Virus record (IMG/VR): IMGVR_UViG_3300025896_000050
Location: 1-42,464 of that record
Direction: 5' to 3' (one strand)
Length of the DNA: 42,464 bases
From: a virus
Position 1 is the first letter of the stretch, and the number at the start of each line of letters is the position of its first letter. Shown here piece after piece: positions 5,200 to 11,873 of this stretch. Below the pieces are notes generated by a model that was given only the letters and a program-made list of their open reading frames with translations, ran no database searches and had not been told where the DNA came from. The position numbers were made by a program, and so were the translations under genes.

Positions 5200-5206
5200 A
5201 CAAGGT

Positions 5207-5701
5207 CTATATATCCCCATCTATCTGGGCTGGTGTCAAGTAGTGATTGCCTAGCTTCACCCCTGTTAGATCAAGTGATACGTGCACAGTCCTTGACACT
5301 TGGTCATCTTTATGTCCTGCTTTGCCTTCTGTTCGATCTATGATGTCTTGGCTTGCTTTTAGTGCGATATTTTCGTTGTCACTATCCACCAATGACACCA
5401 CACGTTCCTTTGCCTTCTTAACGGCTGAAGCCTTATAGATCATAACGCTAGGTTTTGTCAATAGCTTAGAAGCCTCATTTTTGGCTACTGTTCTATTGTT
5501 AGTTTCATGTGTTTCTATATATGCTTGTGTTTGACTCATACCCGGATTAGCTAATAGTTTGTCTACCATTGCTTTGGTGTTTGGCTTAATCCCAAGTTGC
5601 TTAGCTAGTCTGATGTTCTTGTCTTCGGCGGTTAATTGCGGGGCATTACCTGTCTTTTTGTTCTTGCCACGATCCGCCCGTTGATTGTTCTTTATAGGCA
5701 T
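5207..5701 (-). CDS. terS: Probable terminase small subunit
   Basis: 164 residues, the right size for a small terminase subunit, which recognises the packaging site and loads the large subunit. The N-terminus is basic (KNNQRADRGKNKKTG). Residues about 50-90 (MSQTQAYIETHETNNRTVAKNEASKL, shown in part) resemble the helix-turn-helix part of terminase small subunits, where T-x-AYI is followed by N-x-x-T-V-x-x-x-AS-x-L. NIALKASQDIIDRTEGKAG resembles their usual C-terminal helix. The order fits but the call is by pattern only. It is read leftward while both sides are rightward, from the promoter at 5743-5772. It lies 3.8 kb from terL. One of the three 12-mers lies inside its 3' end. Confidence 0.65.
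   Translation of the reverse strand: MPIKNNQRADRGKNKKTGNAPQLTAEDKNIRLAKQLGIKPNTKAMVDKLLANPGMSQTQAYIETHETNNRTVAKNEASKLLTKPSVMIYKASAVKKAKERVVSLVDSDNENIALKASQDIIDRTEGKAGHKDDQVSRTVHVSLDLTGVKLGNHYLTPAQIDGDI
5257..5268 (+). repeat. 12-mer TCACCCCTGTTA, copy 2 (inside terS-like gene)
   Basis: Lies within the coding 3' end of the terS-like gene, where it encodes LTGV on the leftward strand. Phage pac sites are often inside terS itself. Confidence 0.7.
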
Positions 5702-5742
5702 TTGTATGTGTTTCCGTTGTTTTTCTCTTTCTATCTACTTAC

Positions 5743-5772
5743 ATTATACCACAAACCTATATACAAAGTCAA
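5743..5772 (-). promoter_or_regulatory. Promoter of the terS-like gene
   Basis: Leftward TTGACT (5767-5772), 18-base spacer ending TGG, TATAAT (5743-5748). Six bases upstream of its -35 box is 12-mer copy 3 (5779-5790), a position suited to autoregulation. Confidence 0.78.
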
Positions 5773-5778
5773 TAGCAA

Positions 5779-5790
5779 TCACCCCTGTTA
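5779..5790 (+). repeat. 12-mer TCACCCCTGTTA, copy 3 (promoter-proximal)
   Basis: Between the leftward terS promoter and the rightward promoter at 5826-5854. A protein bound here could act on both. Confidence 0.7.
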
Positions 5791-5825
5791 TTCAATAGTT
5801 ATCCACAGTTTTATACATTTTATTG

Positions 5826-5854
5826 TTGACATAAAAATATATCCGTGCTTAAAT
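5826..5854 (+). promoter_or_regulatory. Promoter of the first rightward early operon
   Basis: TTGACA (5826-5831), 17-base spacer ending GTGC, TTAAAT (5849-5854). The leader after it carries a 13-base direct repeat ACGAAGCAATAAG at 5877-5889 and 5921-5933. It drives the genes from 5962 to 7587. Confidence 0.8.
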
Positions 5855-5961
5855 GATTTCAGTCAAAAGCGACGACACGAAGCAATAAGCACATTAAGCA
5901 GCACGAGTCGATCAGCTCAGACGAAGCAATAAGTAAACCAAGCTATAAGGAGCATACTAAT

Positions 5962-6411
5962 ATGAACACTACAGAATACGGATACGGTCACACAAAAGAA
6001 GCCGCAGCCATTGTACGTGAAGCATTAAAAGAAGGTCTAAAGCGTGATATTAAGCCATTCGGTCTTAAAATATCAGTACGCAAGGCTGACAGTGGTTATG
6101 GTGGTCCACGTGTAGAGATCACTACTAACAATATAGGACTAGACAAGCGTTACGAGTATATCGTAAACAGTGACGGTTCTGGTATTGGTGACGGTCCCGG
6201 CGTCTTAGAGAGCCGACCAGTGAGCGAATTCCCTAACGGACGCCCACACTACAATGTAAGACTAGTAGAACCAGAAATGTTGACGGTTGTCAATACTAAG
6301 ATCAAAGCCATCCTATCACAGTTTGGTAAAGATAACGACGACGCAATGACTGACTACTTCGACAACACTATGCCCCTTTTCTACGGCGTAAGCTACAAGG
6401 AGGCAAAGTAA
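5962..6411 (+). CDS. Hypothetical early protein, 149 aa
   Basis: First gene of the early operon. A strong TAAGGAG ribosome site precedes the ATG. No family recognised. The sequence has an N-terminal helix rich in Ala/Glu/Lys, then a beta-rich middle (FGLKISVRKADSGYGG, then RVEITTNN) with repeated Gly, and a C-terminal helix; it looks like one compact cytoplasmic domain. No catalytic motif or membrane segment. Its position first after the promoter suggests high, immediate expression, so a host-takeover role is possible but unproven. It overlaps the next gene by one base. Confidence 0.85.
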   Translation: MNTTEYGYGHTKEAAAIVREALKEGLKRDIKPFGLKISVRKADSGYGGPRVEITTNNIGLDKRYEYIVNSDGSGIGDGPGVLESRPVSEFPNGRPHYNVRLVEPEMLTVVNTKIKAILSQFGKDNDDAMTDYFDNTMPLFYGVSYKEAK

Positions 6412-6578
6412 TGAAACTGCACCGATACATAATCACATTTGAGAATTGGGCAAGCCCTATCTTCGTCAACGCATACAAGCTAGAGAACGCCACAAAACGA
6501 GCCTACGCACTGTTTCCAGTCTGTGACTGTGGATGTGGCGAAGCAACAGAAATAAAGGAGGTGAGAAAGCTAAAATAA
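6411..6578 (+). CDS. Small protein with CDCGCG cysteine cluster, 55 aa
   Basis: ATG overlaps the preceding stop (TAATG) and has a near-perfect AAGGAGG ribosome site. Residues 1-36 are mixed aromatic/basic. Cysteines C38, C40 and C42 sit in FPVCDCGCGEAT, which could bind a metal, though only three cysteines are present, so a fourth ligand (His4 or a dimer partner) would be needed. It ends TAATG into the next gene. Function unknown. Confidence 0.75.
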   Translation: MKLHRYIITFENWASPIFVNAYKLENATKRAYALFPVCDCGCGEATEIKEVRKLK

Positions 6579-6721
6579 TGGTAATTACTCAAGAGATCAG
6601 GGAAGAAATATCCCGATTGATGGAAGAATACAAGAACAATCCAAGCAACTCAAACAAGTCACTACACTCAATGTATGCACTGTTTGAAGATGAACAAGTC
6701 TATAAGGAGGACGAGTTATGA
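6578..6721 (+). CDS. Small helical acidic protein, 47 aa
   Basis: The start is placed at 6578, inside the stop of the previous gene, rather than at an upstream ATG (6533) that would overlap it by 46 bases; AAAGGAGGTGA lies upstream. EEISRLMEEYKN and the C-terminal ALFEDEQVYKEDEL are helix-forming and acidic. No family recognised. Its stop overlaps the next start (ATGA), continuing a chain of coupled small genes. Confidence 0.65.
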   Translation: MVITQEIREEISRLMEEYKNNPSNSNKSLHSMYALFEDEQVYKEDEL

Positions 6722-6936
6722 AAACATTAGTAGCAATTTGGGTCGCCGTGTTGGTAACAGCACTAGGGACCGGGGCGTATGTAAACGCCGCAATAGATCA
6801 AAGAGTGGCACAATCCCAAGCGGAACAGCTACAGCCAGCAGCAACAGCACAGCAAATCCAGCCAGCCGGGACTATAGAAGTAAAGACCTATAACCCACAG
6901 CAGACCATAAACGGAAAGGAATTGCAAGGTAACTAA
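6718..6936 (+). CDS. Small membrane-anchored or exported protein, 72 aa
   Basis: The N-terminus is Met-Lys followed by a hydrophobic run (LVAIWVAVLVTALGTGAYV), a signal anchor or signal peptide; an AYVNAA segment could be a cleavage site. The rest is Gln/Ala/Pro-rich and probably disordered outside the membrane. A strong AAGGAGG site precedes it. Function unknown; possibly an envelope protein made early to alter the cell surface. Confidence 0.75.
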   Translation: MKTLVAIWVAVLVTALGTGAYVNAAIDQRVAQSQAEQLQPAATAQQIQPAGTIEVKTYNPQQTINGKELQGN

Positions 6937-6937
6937 T

Positions 6938-7099
6938 ATGTTGATAATGGCAATAGTCGGTCTGGTGCTAATGCTTGTATTCACGCAACCAGACAAGCAA
7001 CAACCTAAGAGAAAGAAGAAAAGTAATGGCAAAATCATTGAACCAAGTTATAGTAATGGGCAACCTAACACGCAGCCCGGAAGTCAAGCAAACGCCTAA
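6938..7099 (+). CDS. Small membrane protein overlapping ssb, 53 aa
   Basis: ATG at 6938, one base after the preceding stop, begins a hydrophobic N-terminus (MLIMAIVGLVLMLVF) followed by a basic patch PKRKKK and a polar Asn/Gln/Pro tail. The last 74 bases overlap the start of ssb in another phase, so the functional part may be just the first 30 residues. There is no strong ribosome site of its own; coupling to the previous gene is likely. Confidence 0.5.
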   Translation: MLIMAIVGLVLMLVFTQPDKQQPKRKKKSNGKIIEPSYSNGQPNTQPGSQANA

Positions 7100-7382
7100 C
7101 GGCAATAGCGTTGTATCATTCAGCCTAGCACTGAACCGATCATACAAAGACGCACAGGACCAGTGGCAAGAGGCTACAGACTACGTTGACATCGTAGCAT
7201 GGGGCAAGCTTGCGGATCAGGTAGCGGAACGCCTAGACACAGGCAGCCGGGCACTAGTAAACGGACGCCTTCAAAGCCGATCATGGGAAACAGACGGCGT
7301 TAAGCGTAGTAAGCTCGAAGTACTCGCTCAAGATGTCACATTCCTAGACGCAGCAGATAAGATTGATGTACAGTTAGGCTAG
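7026..7382 (+). CDS. ssb: Single-stranded DNA-binding protein
   Basis: 118-residue OB-fold SSB. Start chosen at MAKSLNQVIVMGNLTR, the conserved SSB N-terminus, rather than the upstream ATG at 6975. Typical elements follow: VVSFSLALNRSY (strand 2), ATDYVDIVAWGKLAD (strand 3), GSRALVNGRLQSRSW and LEVLAQDVTFL. The acidic tail ending in DDxPF that recruits repair proteins in bacterial SSB is missing, so it may not bind host partners in the usual way. It coats ssDNA for the replication/recombination genes downstream. Confidence 0.95.
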   Translation: MAKSLNQVIVMGNLTRSPEVKQTPNGNSVVSFSLALNRSYKDAQDQWQEATDYVDIVAWGKLADQVAERLDTGSRALVNGRLQSRSWETDGVKRSKLEVLAQDVTFLDAADKIDVQLG

Positions 7383-7383
7383 T

Positions 7384-7587
7384 ATGAAGGTTACACGCCA
7401 TCTACACAGCGACAAAGAGTCAAACTTAGATACAGCCGAAAGCTTAGGACTTGACGAAAAGGCTCAAAATGAGTTCATGTACGCACTGTACGAAGTCGAG
7501 TTCGATCTAGAAGTTAACAAAGACGGTACATACAAAATCCTCAAAGTAACATGTGGCGAAGATGTCCTGTTACCTGTGGAAAAGTAA
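7384..7587 (+). CDS. Hypothetical acidic protein, 67 aa
   Basis: Begins one base after the ssb stop (TAGTATG). Acidic, with ESLGLDEKAQNEFMYALYEVEFDLEV forming a helix and strand and a GTYKILKV strand; probably a small alpha/beta domain. Last gene before the terminator hairpin and promoter near 7.6 kb. No family recognised. Confidence 0.7.
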   Translation: MKVTRHLHSDKESNLDTAESLGLDEKAQNEFMYALYEVEFDLEVNKDGTYKILKVTCGEDVLLPVEK

Positions 7588-7596
7588 ATAAAGCAC

Positions 7597-7625
7597 TTGC
7601 TTTTTCATACCGTTTGTGCTATATT
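7597..7625 (+). promoter_or_regulatory. Promoter of the recombination/replication operon
   Basis: TTGCTT (7597-7602), 17-base spacer ending TTGTGC, TATATT (7620-7625). Inverted arms AGCAC (7592-7596) and GTGCT (7616-7620) lie 19 bases apart around the -35 box, an arrangement repeated exactly at the 13277 promoter. Confidence 0.85.
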
Positions 7626-7654
7626 GAGAGTAGGTTAAAAACTACTCTCTTTTT
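7626..7654 (+). terminator. Terminator overlapping the start of the next transcript
   Basis: Stem GAGAGTAG (7626-7633) with CTACTCTC (7642-7649), then five T. The transcript from the 7597-7625 promoter should start near 7632, so it lacks most of the 5' arm and escapes; RNA coming from the upstream operon contains the whole hairpin and should stop. Confidence 0.8.
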
Positions 7655-7688
7655 AGTTAGTAGGACCAAAATAAAAACAGGAGAAAAA

Positions 7689-8609
7689 ATGCCCGAACTA
7701 AAGTTCCCGGGTGGTCAAGTTGTCAGTGTTGAATTTGACGATGTAGCCCACTCGTATGTTATTGCCCATAAACTCGCAGATGGACAATTCACAGACACAC
7801 GACCAACACACGGAGCAACGGCACCGCTTGAGGTTGTTCCTAAGCCATTCTTAACGCCTTGGGGTGCAAAGATGGGTGTAGAGGCTATGGTTGAGGTCTT
7901 CCACGATCAGCCGCAAATTGTAGAACAACTACCACAGTTCTTTATTGATAAGAAAGCTATGGAAGAAAACGAGCGATTTGTCAATGATAAGGGCAAGGAT
8001 AGCCCGGTGATGTCTACTTATAAGTTTAAGAAACTATATCCGTGGTTTAGTCAAGCTAAGGCAGCGTACAAAGAGAAGTCAAAAGAAGGTAAAGAATTGG
8101 GCTCATGGCTACACTCTAGCATTGAGATATTCTACCGATCAGACCGTAAGACATTGCCTATTGTTACCCCTGACGTTCAGGGTATGTGGGATAGCTTTAC
8201 TATGTTTGATAACTTCTTTAAACCCACACCCGACGCAGACGGGCTTGAATTCTTAGTCTATTCACTTATGTTTGGTTACTCAGGACAGGGCGACTTTAGA
8301 GGTCACATGTCCGGCAAGCATTGCATAGGTGACTGGAAGTCTACTAACAGGTCAGATAGTAACGCCGACGGTATATCAGTCGAATACTTCTTTCAGGTTG
8401 GTGGACTAGCACAAGCAGAATATGAGCGAACAGGTAAATGGGTCGATGATCTGTTTATAGCGAACTTTGATAAAAAAGGAGGAGAACCAAGAGTTATATG
8501 GGCAAGTGAATTCGGTGCAAGCCCTCAAGACTGTGCACGAGCATACATAAGCTGTTTTAACAACTATCACACCATAAAAGAGTGGGATTACAAGTTCGGT
8601 AAAAGATAA
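7689..8609 (+). CDS. RecB/Cas4-like PD-(D/E)XK nuclease
   Basis: 306 residues. Start at 7689 behind GGAGAAAAA rather than at an in-frame ATG upstream. The catalytic core is in order: helix ELGSWLHSSIE with H142, LEFLVYS with E188, GDFRG with D202, GDWKS with D215 and K217, then FQVGGLAQAEY with Q236 and Y245, the QxxxY motif of RecB-family nucleases. No cysteine cluster for an iron-sulfur site is visible, unlike Cas4. Such phage enzymes process DNA ends for recombination-dependent replication. It is first in an operon with helicase, a ssDNA-associated protein and NinG. Confidence 0.88.
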   Translation: MPELKFPGGQVVSVEFDDVAHSYVIAHKLADGQFTDTRPTHGATAPLEVVPKPFLTPWGAKMGVEAMVEVFHDQPQIVEQLPQFFIDKKAMEENERFVNDKGKDSPVMSTYKFKKLYPWFSQAKAAYKEKSKEGKELGSWLHSSIEIFYRSDRKTLPIVTPDVQGMWDSFTMFDNFFKPTPDADGLEFLVYSLMFGYSGQGDFRGHMSGKHCIGDWKSTNRSDSNADGISVEYFFQVGGLAQAEYERTGKWVDDLFIANFDKKGGEPRVIWASEFGASPQDCARAYISCFNNYHTIKEWDYKFGKR

Positions 8610-8731
8610 TGAGTGAATTACTACTATTCGTCCTTTGTGGTTGGACTATCGCAGCAGCAACAGGCTACTTGATAGGTAAGATCATCTGGGAAACAGGCAA
8701 ACTAATTGTAAACAAACTTAGGAGAAAATAA
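8609..8731 (+). CDS. Single-span membrane protein, 40 aa
   Basis: Start and stop both overlap neighbours by one base (TAATG at each end), a strong sign of a real coupled gene. MSELLLFVLCGWTIAAATGYLIG is hydrophobic (one membrane helix) and the tail KLIVNKLRRK is basic, so the C-terminus should face the cytoplasm. Function unknown. Confidence 0.7.
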   Translation: MSELLLFVLCGWTIAAATGYLIGKIIWETGKLIVNKLRRK

Positions 8732-8925
8732 TGAAACTATTTAAACGCAAGAACGCACTAGCAAAACGTGTCGAGTCACTTGAGACATATCTCGGTGTGT
8801 TCTACCACGTAGACTCAGACGGTTACAACGAACACAAGCAGGATGGTGACGACAAGTGGACCAAACTCGGTAAACTTGAGCAACGTATCAAAGATTTAGA
8901 AGAAGCTAAGAAAGGTAAGAAATAA
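8731..8925 (+). CDS. Small coiled-coil protein, 64 aa
   Basis: Basic N-terminus (MKLFKRKNALAKRVESLE), a central aromatic/acidic segment, and a heptad-like C-terminal helix LGKLEQRIKDLEEAKKGKK. AGGAG lies before the ATG. It is coupled at both ends (TAATG). Possibly a scaffold or DNA-binding accessory factor; no family recognised. Confidence 0.75.
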   Translation: MKLFKRKNALAKRVESLETYLGVFYHVDSDGYNEHKQDGDDKWTKLGKLEQRIKDLEEAKKGKK

Positions 8926-9179
8926 TGGGACAAAACAACAATGTTGATACCAGTATCCCAACTGGTGCAGAAGAAGGAACCCCGAACGCTGAAAATCTCG
9001 CAGATTTACGAGTTGATCTCGCAGATTTGATCCGAGACACACAAAAAGCACAAGAAACTTGTGTACCACCAGCAGTTCAAGAAGTAGTATTAGCAGTTCG
9101 ACACCTTGAAGACGCTCGTATGCGTCTAGGGGTAGCACTCACTTATGTAAACGGTAATGACCCACTAGGAGCAAAATAA
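8925..9179 (+). CDS. Possible Acb2/Tad1-type hairpin protein (anti-CBASS candidate)
   Basis: 84 residues. After a disordered N-terminus comes a two-helix region (about 27-72). Its second helix reads VVLAVRHLEDARMRLGVAL, close to the pattern LA-x-x-x-LE-x-A-x-M-x-x-x-x-AL that I associate with the Acb2/Tad1 hairpin domain. In known members this small oligomer binds cyclic nucleotides and blocks CBASS or Thoeris signalling. The family link is from memory of the pattern, so it is tentative. A plain structural hypothetical is the alternative. Coupled at both ends by one-base overlaps. Confidence 0.5.
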   Translation: MGQNNNVDTSIPTGAEEGTPNAENLADLRVDLADLIRDTQKAQETCVPPAVQEVVLAVRHLEDARMRLGVALTYVNGNDPLGAK

Positions 9180-9436
9180 TGGATTACGACGGACCTCAAA
9201 CAATCGGTGAAGCACGAGTGGCACAACAGTCACCACTCTCGCAGTTGCTTGACCAGCAAGATAAGACAGCAGAACTTCTACGAGTCCTCGCTGATAAGTT
9301 ACAGCCTGTATCTAACCCACACCCGGTAGACAACAAAGAACGTGCAGATCGTGGCTACCACGTCGAGACAGCTTTGTATAAGCAGCGTGAAATCAATGAC
9401 GCAGTTGCATACCTTATCGACACGCTAGTAGTTTAA
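9179..9436 (+). CDS. Hypothetical protein, 85 aa
   Basis: Starts in the stop of the previous gene. Contains LSQLLDQQDKTAELLRVLADKL, an amphipathic helix, then a Pro/Asn linker and a second helix ending AVAYLIDTLVV. The two-helix build is like its neighbour's but I see no sequence identity that makes it a paralog. No family recognised. Confidence 0.75.
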   Translation: MDYDGPQTIGEARVAQQSPLSQLLDQQDKTAELLRVLADKLQPVSNPHPVDNKERADRGYHVETALYKQREINDAVAYLIDTLVV

Positions 9437-9457
9437 TAAGAACAGGAAAACACAAAA

Positions 9458-9967
9458 ATGTCAACATTTACAGTAAAAAGCACTATGCCTACGGGCAAGG
9501 CTAACGAAAAGTTCGGACAGGAGTTTTACGTCCAGTTCAACGAGTCAGAACAAGCCTTCCCCCTCTGGTTCAAATCAGCCCCCGAGATTGGCAAAGAAAT
9601 TGATGGTGAAATCTCAAACGGCAAGTTTAAGAAAATCCGCAAAGAGTGGAACCCTAACGCAGCACCAGAAGGTGACGCTAAGGCATCAGCCCCAGCACGT
9701 ACACCATACAAGGATAACTCCGATGGTATGCGACAGGGTATGTGTTTTAACAACGCCGCTAACTTTGTCAACACATTAGTATTCGAGAAGACACTAACGG
9801 ACCGAGAGTGGGCAGACCTTACGTTTGCTTACGCACAAGCACTATACTTAAAAGGTGATCTGAACGTTCCTGTTGAAGGCTCACAAGAGGAAGCAAAAGA
9901 CCCAATCGAAACTGTCAAAGAAGTCTTTGGTGGTGGAACTAAATTGGTAACGCCTCGTGGAAACTGA
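9458..9967 (+). CDS. Putative ssDNA-annealing/OB-type recombination accessory protein
   Basis: 169 residues. The N-terminal half (MSTFTVKSTMPTGKANEKFGQEFYVQF, in part, then FPLWFKSAPEIGKEIDGEI and KFKKIRKEW) looks like a small beta-barrel of OB type. A Ser/Ala/Pro linker (67-80) and a helical C-terminal part follow. Proteins of this outline lie beside helicase genes in many phages, but I cannot name the family. AGGAAAAC precedes the ATG. It sits between the nuclease and helicase genes, so a DNA-metabolism role is inferred from context. Confidence 0.55.
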   Translation: MSTFTVKSTMPTGKANEKFGQEFYVQFNESEQAFPLWFKSAPEIGKEIDGEISNGKFKKIRKEWNPNAAPEGDAKASAPARTPYKDNSDGMRQGMCFNNAANFVNTLVFEKTLTDREWADLTFAYAQALYLKGDLNVPVEGSQEEAKDPIETVKEVFGGGTKLVTPRGN

Positions 9968-10361
9968 TGAGATTATAGCCCAGCTTGATAACTTTCAGGC
10001 TAGGTTATTCATCCGACGCAATGGGCAGGTTGAGCCAGCCGACCCCAACACCCTAGCAAATAACCTTCTACTTATCCGTGGTCTATTGATCCAGTTAGTA
10101 GATAAGGTTGCAGAGTCAGAGTCAATATATCGCAAAACTAAAGCAGCAAGGTTCGATAGTTTCCTAACAGCACATAAGCCCGGCGAAAAAGCAATTAGCA
10201 AATCAGCCGCTATGGATAAGCTAGACATGGAAGACGACCTTATTAACATGAAGATAGGATCAGAACGTGTTAAAAACTATATGAAGTACGTTGACGGACT
10301 TTGTACATCTATCCAGTCAGTCCTCAAGGTCCAGTCCAGTTCTGAAAAATCGTCATACTAA
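9957..10361 (+). CDS. Hypothetical helical protein, 134 aa (GTG start)
   Basis: Start is GTG at 9957, overlapping the previous gene by 11 bases; no better start exists. Mostly helical, with ESESIYRKTKAARFDSF and a conserved-looking ERVKNYMKYVDGLCTSIQSVL tail (given in part). Such SESxYxxxKAxxxD helices are common in phage replication neighbourhoods, where the function is usually unassigned. It immediately precedes the helicase gene. Confidence 0.75.
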   Translation: METDEIIAQLDNFQARLFIRRNGQVEPADPNTLANNLLLIRGLLIQLVDKVAESESIYRKTKAARFDSFLTAHKPGEKAISKSAAMDKLDMEDDLINMKIGSERVKNYMKYVDGLCTSIQSVLKVQSSSEKSSY

Positions 10362-10362
10362 A

Positions 10363-10479
10363 ATGAACAGTTTAGAAAGGTTTAAGCTCTACTATGAAGC
10401 CCACCCAGACGAAAAAACCCGTCTCAAACGTCAAAGACCTGTTCGCAAATCCACAAGAGGAAAACGTATCAGTAAATGA
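10363..10479 (+). CDS. Possible small basic protein overlapping the helicase start, 38 aa
   Basis: ATG at 10363, one base after the preceding stop, opens a 38-codon frame rich in Arg and Lys that runs 86 bases into the helicase gene in another phase. Beginning MNSLERFKLYYEAHPDEK, it looks protein-like. Its translation would deliver ribosomes to the helicase ATG at 10394, which lacks a well-placed ribosome site. It may simply be a leader peptide or not be made at all. Confidence 0.35.
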   Translation: MNSLERFKLYYEAHPDEKTRLKRQRPVRKSTRGKRISK

Positions 10480-11275
10480 TATAGAGTTCTTGTCAATACA
10501 TGAGCAAGACGCTATGAAGTACATCGAGAACGAAGGCAAATACCTTGGTATCTCGACAGGCTACAATAGCATTGACTCTCTCATGGGATCGTTTCTACCG
10601 GGGGAAATAATGACTCTAGGTGGTGATACGGGGCACGGTAAGTCGATCTTGGCTATGAATATAGCACAGAACGCATACAAGAGTACCCAACAGCCCGTAT
10701 TGTTCATAAATCTAGAGCTTACCGTCGAACAGGCAGTACAGCGTTTCTATAGCCTTGCAGGTAAAGACCACGACTACGCAGGTATCATGGTCCAGTCACA
10801 GCTAGACATCAACTACACCGACATTGACCGTTTGATGGAACGAGCTAAAGAAGAAGACGTATGTCTTGTGGTCGTTGACCACTTGCACTTCTTCGATGAC
10901 TCTATAGGTGACAATGCAGCAGCAGCTATTACCCGGATAATGAAATACTTCAAGCGTTGTGCTATGAAGCACCAGCTACCAGTCCTATTACTTAGCCACG
11001 TGACCCCACAAACACGAGTCACAGCCCAAGGAATAGAGATTATACGCCCGGACCTTCACAGCTTTAAGAACTCACGAAGTATTCAGCAAGTATCTGATAT
11101 GGTAGCGTTTGTATTCCGTGACCCTAAAGAAACGCACAAGATTGACTTTTACATGAGGAAGAACCGTTCCCGTCCACTGGAACCAGAAGCCGTACAATTA
11201 ACACAAAGATCGTGGAAGATAGAGGATGACCCACAATGGCAACCCAAAAACTTGCCGCCGCTTGGCGGATACTAA
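10394..11275 (+). CDS. DnaB/RecA-type replicative helicase, ATPase domain only
   Basis: 293 residues. Walker A GDTGHGKS (77-84) and Walker B VCLVVVDHLHFF (D162) with LLLSHV (motif with the sensor residue) and a final FYMRKNRSRP, which holds the basic pair typical of DnaB. The N-terminal primase-binding domain of cellular DnaB is absent, replaced by about 45 polar residues. It unwinds DNA at the fork. No phage primase or polymerase is present, so it must recruit host replication proteins. The ORF ends overlapping the next gene by 40 bases. Confidence 0.92.
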   Translation: MKPTQTKKPVSNVKDLFANPQEENVSVNDIEFLSIHEQDAMKYIENEGKYLGISTGYNSIDSLMGSFLPGEIMTLGGDTGHGKSILAMNIAQNAYKSTQQPVLFINLELTVEQAVQRFYSLAGKDHDYAGIMVQSQLDINYTDIDRLMERAKEEDVCLVVVDHLHFFDDSIGDNAAAAITRIMKYFKRCAMKHQLPVLLLSHVTPQTRVTAQGIEIIRPDLHSFKNSRSIQQVSDMVAFVFRDPKETHKIDFYMRKNRSRPLEPEAVQLTQRSWKIEDDPQWQPKNLPPLGGY

Positions 11276-11445
11276 CAGCAGGTAGATCACTAGAGGCAAA
11301 GATGAAGCTTATGCTATACATCCGAGACTTTTATGCCTACCTCGCAAATGATATAGATGAAACAGCAATGAAGCAGGGAGAAGTTCGCACTTTGCAAGCC
11401 CTCCGTGCAGTCGTAGACGACAAGATTGAGAACAAAAATGAATAA
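11236..11445 (+). CDS. Hypothetical helical protein, 69 aa
   Basis: Begins inside the helicase gene behind AGAGGATGACCCACA. Helical: AAWRILTAGRSLEAKMKLMLY, then a charged segment and VRTLQALRAVVDDKIENKNE. Could be a helicase partner, since the overlap couples their synthesis, but that is inference. It overlaps the next start by eight bases. Confidence 0.75.
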   Translation: MATQKLAAAWRILTAGRSLEAKMKLMLYIRDFYAYLANDIDETAMKQGEVRTLQALRAVVDDKIENKNE

Positions 11446-11644
11446 CCTGAACATAAAACTCCAAAGACAGCACTATGCCTACGGTACGATGTTGTTTCAG
11501 ATGGCACCTAAGCACAGGCTCAAGGGTCGTCTAACAAACATTCAGCGTATGATACTTGGCTATACTAGCACACATAAAATGCGTAAAGTCAAGAAAGTAG
11601 CACGTCAGAACAGACGATTGGGGAGACTACACAATGGCAGGTAA
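11438..11644 (+). CDS. Small strongly basic protein, 68 aa
   Basis: Start chosen at 11438 (MNNLNIKLQRQ), overlapping the previous stop. Very rich in Arg, Lys and Gln, ending KKVARQNRRLGRLHNGR; likely a nucleic-acid binder. No family recognised. It overlaps the next gene by 11 bases. Confidence 0.7.
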   Translation: MNNLNIKLQRQHYAYGTMLFQMAPKHRLKGRLTNIQRMILGYTSTHKMRKVKKVARQNRRLGRLHNGR

Positions 11645-11873
11645 CAAAGAAGGGGCAGCAAAAGCCCGTGAAACAATACTAAAAAAAGACCCTGACTTCT
11701 ATCGTAACATCGGTGGTAAGTCGTGGAAAAACCCGGAACGATCCCGAAAAACTGGATTTGCACTACTCGATGAAAAAGAACACAAAGCCCTCAGTAAAAA
11801 AGGCGGTCAAAAAACCAAAGAAGACTATAACACTTCCAAGGTTAAAAGCCTCCGTTCAACAACTGGCGAATAA
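11634..11873 (+). CDS. Small KGG-type basic protein, 79 aa
   Basis: GGGGAG ribosome site before ATG 11634. Sequence has AKARETILKKDPDFYRNIGGKSW and a KKGGQKTKEDY motif reminiscent of short lysine/glycine repeats found in small stress-type proteins. Basic and probably disordered. Its last 104 bases overlap the N-terminus proposed for the NinG-like protein, so one of the two boundaries may be wrong. Confidence 0.6.
   Translation: MAGNKEGAAKARETILKKDPDFYRNIGGKSWKNPERSRKTGFALLDEKEHKALSKKGGQKTKEDYNTSKVKSLRSTTGE

Noticed and set aside
5207-5701. Terminator for the terS-like gene in the dyad at 5176-5199
   Set aside because: No U-rich run follows on the leftward strand, so it is treated as a binding site instead.
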